DNA from: a bacterium Ga0077546
GTDB taxonomy: Bacteria; Cyanobacteriota; Vampirovibrionia; Obscuribacterales; Obscuribacteraceae
Reading direction: 5' to 3'
Assembly (NCBI GenBank): GCA_001464165.1
Contig: LNEX01000152.1
Span: 1 to 8,801 of the forward strand
Length of the DNA: 8,801 nucleotides
The position numbers were made by a program, and so were the translations under genes. The notes beneath the pieces were generated by a model. It saw only the letters and a program-made list of their open reading frames with translations. It ran no database searches and was not told where the DNA came from. This document shows positions 1 through 6,496 of the stretch, piece by piece; the first letter of the stretch is position 1, and each line of letters opens with the position of its first letter.

Positions 1-1095
1 AGCTGCTAGATCGACTAATTCAACAAGGTTTTCGTCGGTGAGCTCGGGCACACCCAATTCTCTTAGGGTGAGAGGTAATTGCAGCTGCCTAAGCAATGCT
101 TCTACTTTATTCACAAGCAATTTTGCAAGAGCTTTCTCATCACTGTCACTGTTTTTATCGGCAAATCCCAAGAATTGAGCTATTCGAGCATATCGGGGAT
201 AAACAGTATCAAGGTTAAAACGCATTCCATGGGGCAGGAAGACAGCATTGGTCATGCCATGATGGGTGGCATATTTTGCACCAACAGCGTGGGCTAGGGC
301 ATGAGTGATACCAACTCCAGAATTGGTAAAAGCGACCCCTGCCATGCAGCTAGCCACAAGAGTGGCTCCCCTGGCTTCAAGATTCCCACCGTCAATGGTG
401 GCTTGGGGCAAAAACTCAAACAACAACCTCAAGGACTCCAAGCAAATTGCGTCAGTAAAGACCGAAAAAGTGCCAGAAGCAACATAGCATTCAATTCCAT
501 GAGTAACAGCGTCGATGCCAGTTGCCGCCGTGAGCTTGGGGGGCAAAGAGACAATCATAAGTGGATCTAAAATAGCCACATCTGGTGCGAGAAATCGGCT
601 GCCAAACATAAGTTTTTTGCTCTCGCCATGGTCTTTGACCATCGCCACAAAAGAGACCTCAGCCCCCGTTCCAGCAGTTGTTGGTACGGCAATCAACGGA
701 AAAAGCTTGCGCTCGATGATATTGAGACCTTGATAGTCCATCACCTCGCCACCAAACCTAAGACAAATATTGATCACCTTGGCAGTATCTATAACAGAAC
801 CACCACCAACAGCCACAAATGCATCGCACTGATTGCTGCGGGCTATTGAAGTAGCCTTGTTAACACATTCAATATCTGAATCAGAAGGCACATCGGTGAA
901 GAGAATGGGCTCATTGCCAGTGGATTCTCTAATGCTATCAATCAATGGGATCAGGGCGCCGCTCTTCTCAAGAAAGGCATCAGCAACCATCAAGACTTTC
1001 TTCCCGCCAAGCTCAAGCAAAAAGTCTCCGCACGAACTGGCTGAATTTTCTCCGAAATAAACTCTGGTAGGAGTGTGAAAAACAAATGGGTTCAT
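1..1095 (-). CDS. Iron-containing alcohol dehydrogenase, 3' end beyond window
   Basis: Reading the minus strand from the ATG at 1095 gives an open frame of 365 residues that runs off the left edge. It matches the group III (iron-containing) alcohol dehydrogenase family, cytosolic NAD(P)-dependent oxidoreductases that interconvert alcohols and aldehydes. Visible motifs are the nucleotide-binding GGGSVIDTAK at residues 97-106, PTTAGTGAE at 138-146, GIDAVTHGIE at 193-202, and the HALAHAVG...HHG block at 265-280. By comparison with E. coli FucO the metal ligands are D195, H199, H265 and H279, with H269 as the nearby active-site histidine; all are present, so the enzyme should be active. FucO has about 382 residues, so only some 20 are missing. 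An in-frame TAG lies shortly upstream, which supports this start, although the Shine-Dalgarno is weak (GAG about 12 nt upstream). It is divergent from the gene at 1566. Substrate cannot be told from sequence. Confidence 0.95.
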   Translation of the reverse strand, partial: MNPFVFHTPTRVYFGENSASSCGDFLLELGGKKVLMVADAFLEKSGALIPLIDSIRESTGNEPILFTDVPSDSDIECVNKATSIARSNQCDAFVAVGGGSVIDTAKVINICLRFGGEVMDYQGLNIIERKLFPLIAVPTTAGTGAEVSFVAMVKDHGESKKLMFGSRFLAPDVAILDPLMIVSLPPKLTAATGIDAVTHGIECYVASGTFSVFTDAICLESLRLLFEFLPQATIDGGNLEARGATLVASCMAGVAFTNSGVGITHALAHAVGAKYATHHGMTNAVFLPHGMRFNLDTVYPRYARIAQFLGFADKNSDSDEKALAKLLVNKVEALLRQLQLPLTLRELGVPELTDENLVELVDLAA

Positions 1096-1364
1096 GAACA
1101 GTAAACTCTACTAAATTTAGTTCATTCACTCACATACCGACGAGAAAATCAAACTTTGGGATCTATGCGAAGCAGTGAAGAATCGATTAAACAAGCTTAA
1201 TCAGGCATGGGCTTGTTATCTTTTTTTTAATAGCGCTGCAACCACTCAACTTGACAGCACCCAGAAAGTGCCGCCAGAAGGGGCAATTGACCTCTTTTCA
1301 GGACTAAGGCCCAAAAATCTTCTTTTGCTTGTACAGAAGCGGCCAAACGCCTTTGACATCCCGG

Positions 1365-1394
1365 TTGTCATAAAGATGCAAATTAAGCTATAAC
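1365..1394 (+). promoter_or_regulatory. Candidate sigma70-type promoter for the LptD-like gene
   Basis: TTGTCA at 1365-1370 (5 of 6 matches to TTGACA) is followed after 18 bp by TATAAC at 1389-1394 (5 of 6 matches to TATAAT). It would start transcription near 1401, giving a leader of about 165 nt before the ATG at 1566. This is a by-eye consensus match only. An alternative TTGACA at 1353-1358 has no good -10 at proper spacing. Confidence 0.4.
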
Positions 1395-1555
1395 CTTGTT
1401 GCGGGGGATTCTTAATCATTGGTAGTAAGTAATAAAGAGAATCGCTTTTGCTGCGACAATAACCGAGGAACGTCGAGGCTAATTTGTGCGTCAGATCTCG
1501 TAGAGCGAAGCAACGTGAAAGCGAAGCCCCGAAACGAAGAAAATGGACTCAACAA

Positions 1556-1560
1556 TAGGA
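1556..1560 (+). promoter_or_regulatory. Ribosome binding site that decides the LptD-like start
   Basis: TAGGA at 1556-1560 lies 5 nt before the ATG at 1566. The upstream in-frame TTG at 1419 has no comparable site nearby. This, with the position of the hydrophobic signal segment, favours the internal ATG. Confidence 0.55.
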
Positions 1561-1565
1561 ATTTT

Positions 1566-3668
1566 ATGACTAAAGGCAGCGGAAGTCAGAATCTAAAGTA
1601 TGTAGCAGTGAGCCTATCTCTGTTGATAACTTCTAACTCTGCTTTGGTTCCCGTTTGGGCTGCCGCCAGCAAGTCAGACAAACCCTCTGGCACTTTGCTA
1701 TTGCCACTAACGCCAAAAATAGACCAGAACGATGTTGAATCTCGTCCACTGCAAGCAGAGCCCGCCGAGCAATCTGACAATCAGGCTAACACTTCGGCTA
1801 ACACCGAGGCTAAAAACCAAACTGACAATACCTCAGATACTCAGGCTAACAGTCAATCACCCACTCTCACCCCAGAAATTCCCCAGGTAGATGCCTCCGT
1901 TTCTGGTGCTCCAGACAAGATTGCCCCCGAAAGATCAGACACTTCATCGTTGCTTGAAGCCTCTGCCACGGCAGATGATCTTCAGCTCAGTGAGATGGAT
2001 AGTGCTGTCAGCGAAGACACCACTCTAAAAGGCACAATTCAAATTGTCGCTGATGATACAGAATACGACCAAGAGAAAAACACTTTCCTTGGCACGGGCA
2101 ATGCCGTGGCGATCATCGGTGGACAGAACTCTAAACTCGAAGCCGACATGATTCTCTACGACCAGAACAGCCAGACCATTGATGCTCGCGGTCACGTAAA
2201 GATCTTGCGCACGGGTCAAGTAACCACTGGTAGTGCCTTCAAGTTTAAAGTCAATTCAGACGAGTATCTAATTACAAGCCCAGATACAGAACTAAATGGT
2301 ACCCAAGTTATCGCTCGTGGCGCCTATGGCACAAACCGCGGCATGATCTTCAAGAATGGCACGCTAGAAAATCCGACACCATTCCACCTCGGCAAAAACA
2401 TGCTGTTCGGACCGCAAAGCTCCGTCACTGATATCATCGACAAGCTTCAACATCCAGACGCCTACATGACTGACAAGCCGAGCTTTGTCTTTAAAGCTCG
2501 CAAGATGATCTACGAAAAATACAAAGAGAGTGGCAACCTCACTGTTCTAGGCGGACGTCTTCAGTTCGCTCGCTTCTCTGTACCCGTGCCTAAATTCGTA
2601 GCTACGGTTGGCCAGGATAACAATATTATGTTTCCTGTTACACCAATGTTGAGCAGTAACATTCAAAGTGGTGGCATCAACGTCGGTCCAAGCTTCAACA
2701 CCGCCATGGGGAAAACCGGCAAGTTCAATTGGGCTCCGATGGTTCAGTTTGGCGGCAGAACCACTTCAGGAACAACTGGTGGCAGTGGCATCGGTCTATC
2801 AGGCCAAGTCGGTTACAGCAATAACAAATTTAGCACTCACTTAGCTTATGGCTCTGTCTCCAATTTGCTAGTGGCCGACTTCAAGAGTCAGCTAACCAAG
2901 AAAACTCTATTTCAAGCTGGCATAAATAGATTTCAAAATGATGGATTATACGGCTTTAGACGAGCTCGATTGAATGCTGAGCTAGTGCACAACCATGCCG
3001 TGGGCAACATTCCTTATCTATCAAGCCTCAACTTCCGTTCGTCAGCTGGCTGGGCCCAAGACAATCCACAGTTGATCAATGCCACCCCAGGAATGGCTGC
3101 TCTCTATGGTGGCACAACCCAAAACACGACCTTAACAGGTGCCTTCAGAGTTCAAGAACAAATTACCGCAGTATCCCAGCCCCTATTTTCTCTCGGCAAC
3201 GAAAAATATGGCGCTCGTGGCTATGTCTTCGGTGGTCTCGCACTAGGGGGTTACTCCACTGGCGACGCTCGGGCAATGGGACAAATTGGTCCGACTATTC
3301 AGTTCAGGGCTAACCGTTTTACTTTCAGCACAAACTATACTCAATCGGCTGTGCGCGGTAGTTCCCCATTTTACTTCGACCAATTCTTGCAGGGTAATAA
3401 ATCGGCCAACATACAAGGCGACGTCAAAATCAATAAGTGGCTTACTGTTGGCGGCGGCTATGGCTATAATCTCGACTCGAAACTCCCGTACTCAAAGTCT
3501 ATTTCAGCTGCAATTGGCCCCCAAGACTTCAAAGTGCTCCTGTCTAGAAACATGATTCAAGGTATCAACCGCTTTGGCTTCGATATAATCTACGGCCAGC
3601 CAATTCCATTCAAGAGCCTTGTACTTAAGGGCTCACCTGACCACGGTCAGATGAGTGGCATTCAATAA
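1566..3668 (+). CDS. LptD-like LPS-assembly protein (OstA/LptA-like domain plus outer-membrane barrel)
   Basis: This 700-residue protein begins with a signal peptide (hydrophobic residues about 11-30, likely cleavage after WAA or WAAA near 33-34). A low-complexity linker rich in Q, N, T, S, D and E fills about 50-150. Residues about 155-265 resemble the OstA/LptA beta-jellyroll that binds LPS: VADDTEYDQ, then GTGNAVAI, LEADMILYD, and IDARGHVKI. Residues about 330-680 show alternating polar/hydrophobic strands with many G, Y, F and N, as in an outer-membrane barrel. The order fits LptD, which with LptE inserts LPS into the outer leaflet. The last residue is Gln, not the usual aromatic, and I cannot recognise the canonical LptD C-terminal domain, so an LptD-like or general OstA-barrel protein is the safer call. 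The ATG at 1566 is chosen because TAGGA lies 5 nt upstream and it places the signal peptide at the N-terminus. A TTG at 1419 would add 49 non-signal-like residues. Confidence 0.75.
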   Translation: MTKGSGSQNLKYVAVSLSLLITSNSALVPVWAAASKSDKPSGTLLLPLTPKIDQNDVESRPLQAEPAEQSDNQANTSANTEAKNQTDNTSDTQANSQSPTLTPEIPQVDASVSGAPDKIAPERSDTSSLLEASATADDLQLSEMDSAVSEDTTLKGTIQIVADDTEYDQEKNTFLGTGNAVAIIGGQNSKLEADMILYDQNSQTIDARGHVKILRTGQVTTGSAFKFKVNSDEYLITSPDTELNGTQVIARGAYGTNRGMIFKNGTLENPTPFHLGKNMLFGPQSSVTDIIDKLQHPDAYMTDKPSFVFKARKMIYEKYKESGNLTVLGGRLQFARFSVPVPKFVATVGQDNNIMFPVTPMLSSNIQSGGINVGPSFNTAMGKTGKFNWAPMVQFGGRTTSGTTGGSGIGLSGQVGYSNNKFSTHLAYGSVSNLLVADFKSQLTKKTLFQAGINRFQNDGLYGFRRARLNAELVHNHAVGNIPYLSSLNFRSSAGWAQDNPQLINATPGMAALYGGTTQNTTLTGAFRVQEQITAVSQPLFSLGNEKYGARGYVFGGLALGGYSTGDARAMGQIGPTIQFRANRFTFSTNYTQSAVRGSSPFYFDQFLQGNKSANIQGDVKINKWLTVGGGYGYNLDSKLPYSKSISAAIGPQDFKVLLSRNMIQGINRFGFDIIYGQPIPFKSLVLKGSPDHGQMSGIQ

Positions 3669-3674
3669 TTTACG

Positions 3675-3692
3675 GCTTGTATCTAAACAAGC
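3675..3692 (+). other. Small hairpin just after the LptD-like stop codon
   Basis: GCTTGT (3675-3680) and ACAAGC (3687-3692) form a perfect 6-bp stem with a 6-nt loop, starting 6 nt after the TAA. No T-run follows, so it is not a classical intrinsic terminator. It may mark the transcript end or be chance. Confidence 0.3.
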
Positions 3693-3759
3693 GGCTCTCT
3701 AAGACAAGATCGTCAGTAACAGCAATGGCGACTGCTAGAATAAGCCGTTCATAATTATG

Positions 3760-3782
3760 TTGTCCAAGAATATTTTGGACAA
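3760..3782. promoter_or_regulatory. Inverted repeat upstream of ROK kinase, possible operator
   Basis: A perfect 8-bp inverted repeat, TTGTCCAA (3760-3767) and TTGGACAA (3775-3782), with a 7-bp AT-rich spacer, ends 36 bp before the GTG start at 3819. Size, symmetry and placement suit a dimeric repressor's operator. The right arm is not followed by a T-run, so a terminator is less likely. AT-rich sequence just upstream (ATAATT, 3751-3756) could be a -10 element, but no good -35 partner is evident. The binding protein is unknown. Confidence 0.4.
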
Positions 3783-3818
3783 AAGTGCCATTACCACATC
3801 AAATCGGGACTCTTTCAA

Positions 3819-4808
3819 GTGAAAGAACTAGAAAGCACAGCGCTAGACAACCTTGTCAAGAATAAAATGCCAGCAGTTGGAGTAGATCTTGGCGGTACCA
3901 AGATTCGAGCTGCAGCAATCATGGACAGTCAACTTGTCTCAGAACCAAGACAAGTTCCCACCCCAAGTGGACCGGAAAACATTGTTCAAGCGGTTCTCGA
4001 TCTCGTTGTTGGCTTTCAAAAAGAGTATGTCCTCTCAGGTATCGGCATTGCCACAGCTGGCATAGTCAACTGTGATACTGGTGAAATCGTCGGTTCAACT
4101 GGAAATCTTCCGGGCTGGACAGGCACCCCCTTAAAGCAAGTTCTTGAAGGGAAAACTATGCTACCTACGCTGGTAGACAACGACGCCAATGCAGCAGCTT
4201 ATGGCGAAGCCAGCGCCAGACATATGATGCACACGACCTGTGTGTCGGTGGTAACGCTAGGCACCGGTATCGGTGGCGGATTGATTCTCAAAGGCAAACT
4301 CTATCGCGGGGCCCATTGGGGCGGCGGTGAGATTGGCCACATTCGAATTGCCATGGGCAACAAACGCCTGTGTACCTGCGGCCTATTTGACTGCTGGGAG
4401 GCATATGGAGCCGGTCGAGGCCTAGTGACTACGGCAAAAGATATTCTTAGTGGTTTGAGCAGCAATCAAACGCCACTGTGCAGTAAAGGTGATGCGTTAA
4501 CCACCTATGACATTGTCGGCGCTGCTCGCAGTGGCGACATTGTCGCTCAAAGAGCAATGGAAACTTGGCATGAACACATTGCCGCCGGCATGATAAATCT
4601 TTCCCATATACTTGATCCAGATGCCTTTATTATCACTGGCGGTCTGGCAGACTGTGTCGATTTTGGTCTATTGCACGAGATGGTTACAGATAGGTGCCTA
4701 CCGAGAATTGGTGAGAGTCTCGAGATTTATAAATCAGACCTTGGTGGCATGGCTGGTATCATCGGCGCGGGCCAACTAGTTTTAGATAGCATCCTCGAAA
4801 ACAAATAG
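3819..4808 (+). CDS. ROK-family sugar kinase (glucokinase-like)
   Basis: The 329-residue product has the full ROK set. The phosphate-binding DLGGTK is at 23-28 and a second glycine-rich loop, TLGTGIGGG, at 146-154. VDNDANAAAYGE at 119-130 contains the presumed catalytic base D122. EIGH at 171-174 is the sugar/zinc motif, and the zinc cluster C185-x-C187-G-x3-C192-x-E194 lies in the CxCGxxGCxE position. The usual Gly before the last Cys is Asp here. Length fits ROK glucokinases, and there is no N-terminal helix-turn-helix, so it is a kinase, not a NagC/XylR-type repressor. It probably phosphorylates glucose or a related hexose with ATP in the cytosol; specificity cannot be read from sequence. 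The GTG at 3819 lacks a strong Shine-Dalgarno. An ATG at 3867, directly before the conserved core, is a real alternative and would give 313 residues. The gene converges on the DUF4139 gene 64 bp downstream. Confidence 0.9.
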   Translation: MKELESTALDNLVKNKMPAVGVDLGGTKIRAAAIMDSQLVSEPRQVPTPSGPENIVQAVLDLVVGFQKEYVLSGIGIATAGIVNCDTGEIVGSTGNLPGWTGTPLKQVLEGKTMLPTLVDNDANAAAYGEASARHMMHTTCVSVVTLGTGIGGGLILKGKLYRGAHWGGGEIGHIRIAMGNKRLCTCGLFDCWEAYGAGRGLVTTAKDILSGLSSNQTPLCSKGDALTTYDIVGAARSGDIVAQRAMETWHEHIAAGMINLSHILDPDAFIITGGLADCVDFGLLHEMVTDRCLPRIGESLEIYKSDLGGMAGIIGAGQLVLDSILENK

Positions 4809-4872
4809 AATTGCAAAACTGAAAACTGAAAAACTACAAAGAAAATAGCTATCAGGCATTATGAGGCTGCCG
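4809..4872. other. Convergent intergenic spacer with GAAAACT-type microrepeats
   Basis: This 64-bp gap lies between the convergent ROK kinase and DUF4139 stops. It is A-rich on the plus strand, with about three imperfect tandem copies of AAAACTG at 4815-4835. On the minus strand this gives T-rich tracts after the DUF4139 stop, preceded by the small palindrome ATAGCTAT. That could help transcription termination, but no strong GC-rich stem precedes the T-rich part. Confidence 0.35.
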
Positions 4873-6423
4873 TCAGCGGGTCTCAATGGTATAAGTGACT
4901 AAAGCTGAACCGTTAGCAGGAACTTTTACGGCAAACTCAAAAGTATGTGAGTCTTTCTTTTCGAAAGGCTGACTTGAAGTAGTCACCTTCCAATCACCAT
5001 AGGCATGCTCTATTGCAGTAACTGTAATAGCCGATTCTTTGTGATTGCGAAACTCTATAGAATAGCTCAAACGCTGAACCCTATCAGAAACTTGAACCTG
5101 GTTTGTTTGCTTACGATCGGCCACCACGTCAAAAGCATCACCTAGATAGACTCTAACTTTTTCGTCGCGAGGGGTGTGATCTATGAGATCTTCTCCAACA
5201 AACTGAAGAGCACCGTCAAGATCTTTTTTATATACCCGCACTTTTCCCTTAGGCATGGGCATACCAAGATTATTATCCTTGCTGTTTGCCAACTCCAATT
5301 TAACATTTACCTTCTTGCTTTGCTGATTTCCACCGCCACCATATAAATTGCCAGCACTATTGCTATCAAAGACAAATAGCTTCTTCACCGGTACTTTGCT
5401 AGCGTTAAACAAAGTCAACTGCTTTGTCTCATTGTCATTGACGTCAGTTTTGCCTTGAAGAGAATAGAGGTGATACTCAGCGAAACTTTGCTCTTGAAAC
5501 TGAGGCTCGGCCACTGAAGACTCAGCCATTCCACCCATCATAGCCATGTCGGCAGCTGGGGCTGTCACTTTATGTACATCGCCGGCCATCAGTTTTAGGG
5601 CCGCCTGGCGATAAGTAGCACCAGATTTATTGTCGAGGGTCACCCAACTAGTCAAGTCACAAAGGCTATCGTCAGCGTTGGCCACAGCAACATAGTCACA
5701 CTTCCAATTGAGGCCCTGAGTCTGATAGCTAATTTCACTTTCTTCAACACCACTTTTATCGCTTTCCAACTTCCACAACAGTGATGGTTTTGAGACAAGA
5801 CCAGACGGCAGCTCGGCTAACTCAAGCTCACCTTGTGGCCCAACAACAACACCAGAAGCAGTTTGGATAACAATAGATTGAGAGCGTTCAGCTAGATTGC
5901 CATTAGAATCAGCCACAGTTACCATAGGGCTCGAAAGCAGAGTGCCTGTAACTTCGCGCACCCCACCGGTACTCAAAAATTGGCGAAATTTGACTTGCTT
6001 GCCTATCGAGCGAGATAGTATGGTGTTTTGATCCATCAAGTCATACTGATAATTTTGCTCGCGCACAACCACAGAATTCGGATTAGTTAGTGCAGCAAAG
6101 CTCACGGTTGTAGGATCGATAGCTGCCGCCACGTCTTCAAAGCGCAGAAAATTGACACCACCATTGAGCCTAATGTCACGAATGTCTTTAACCAAACCAA
6201 AATTCTGATTATAGATAGTCAAAGCCACACCCTTAGAGGCCGAAACCACGGGCATATCAGCTGCTGTGGGCTTAGATACAGTTAAATCTGAGGCCTCAGC
6301 AGCAACGGCTCTAGCAGATTTCGCAAATGCAGCCGAAGATGTAACAAGAAGAGCGCAATCAGCCGCAGATATCACCAGCGATAGGGCAATTGCCACTGAG
6401 GGAACCTTTGAATTGGCAAACAA
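4873..6423 (-). CDS. Secreted DUF4139-domain protein, intact paralogue
   Basis: This 516-residue protein has a signal peptide (hydrophobic about 9-30, likely cleavage after AFA at residue 34), so it should be exported to the periplasm or beyond. The rest resembles DUF4139 proteins, a beta-rich family of unknown biochemical function. Recognisable blocks are YNQNFGLVKD (71-80), LRFEDVAAAIDPT (93-105), QTQGLNWKCDY (234-244), WVTLDNKSGATY (260-271), LKLMAGDVHKV (276-286), EYHLYSLQGKTDVNDNETKQ (316-335), GMPMPKGKVRVYKKD (387-401) and GEDLIDHT (410-417). It is strongly similar throughout to the broken copy upstream, so the two arose by tandem duplication. They differ mainly in two loops, about 287-308 (Met/Ala-rich) and 353-369 (Gly-rich). 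The start is TTG at 6423, preceded 6 nt away by AAGGAG, with no in-frame ATG nearby. It lies last in a minus-strand run behind lpxC. No catalytic residues are known to me. Confidence 0.85.
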   Translation of the reverse strand: MFANSKVPSVAIALSLVISAADCALLVTSSAAFAKSARAVAAEASDLTVSKPTAADMPVVSASKGVALTIYNQNFGLVKDIRDIRLNGGVNFLRFEDVAAAIDPTTVSFAALTNPNSVVVREQNYQYDLMDQNTILSRSIGKQVKFRQFLSTGGVREVTGTLLSSPMVTVADSNGNLAERSQSIVIQTASGVVVGPQGELELAELPSGLVSKPSLLWKLESDKSGVEESEISYQTQGLNWKCDYVAVANADDSLCDLTSWVTLDNKSGATYRQAALKLMAGDVHKVTAPAADMAMMGGMAESSVAEPQFQEQSFAEYHLYSLQGKTDVNDNETKQLTLFNASKVPVKKLFVFDSNSAGNLYGGGGNQQSKKVNVKLELANSKDNNLGMPMPKGKVRVYKKDLDGALQFVGEDLIDHTPRDEKVRVYLGDAFDVVADRKQTNQVQVSDRVQRLSYSIEFRNHKESAITVTAIEHAYGDWKVTTSSQPFEKKDSHTFEFAVKVPANGSALVTYTIETR

Positions 6424-6429
6424 GAGAAG

Positions 6430-6435
6430 CTCCTT
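6430..6435 (-). promoter_or_regulatory. Strong Shine-Dalgarno fixing a TTG start
   Basis: On the minus strand AAGGAG (6430-6435) lies 6 nt before the TTG at 6423-6421. It supports TTG as the true initiation codon of the intact DUF4139 gene. Confidence 0.7.
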
Positions 6436-6496
6436 TTTGTAGCATTGCTTACAAATACACTATGGATTTCGGGTTTCAGATTTAAGGTATTAGATT

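Larger units (their letters stand above)
1096..1565. other. Divergent intergenic region, about 470 bp
   Basis: This stretch separates the minus-strand dehydrogenase from the plus-strand LptD-like gene and must hold promoters for both. I find one plausible plus-strand promoter (about 1365-1394), listed separately. No convincing promoter for the dehydrogenase, no tRNA and no structured RNA could be identified by eye. The part from about 1400 to 1565 would be a leader of roughly 165 nt. It contains AGCGAAGC twice, 16 bp apart (1504 and 1520), inside an imperfect 16-bp tandem repeat. A 72-codon frame at 1175-1393 begins with GTG, lacks a Shine-Dalgarno and resembles no protein I know, so it is not called. 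Confidence 0.6.

Noticed and set aside
301..849. Several plus-strand open frames opposite the alcohol dehydrogenase
   Set aside because: They are antisense shadows of a well-supported conserved gene and show no family resemblance.
1175..1393. A 72-codon open frame with GTG start in the divergent intergenic region
   Set aside because: It has no Shine-Dalgarno and no recognisable domain, its composition is not protein-like, and its end overlaps the best candidate promoter of the downstream gene.
1419..1565. N-terminal extension of the LptD-like protein from a TTG at 1419
   Set aside because: The extra 49 residues are polar and would bury the signal peptide. The ATG at 1566 has a better ribosome binding site and puts the signal peptide at the N-terminus.
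3675..3692. Intrinsic terminator after the LptD-like gene
   Set aside because: The stem is only 6 bp and no T-run follows, so it is listed only as a small hairpin.
4815..4835. AAAACTG microrepeats as a CRISPR-like or satellite array
   Set aside because: The units are only about 7 bp, three imperfect copies, with no spacers; this is simple A-rich spacer sequence.
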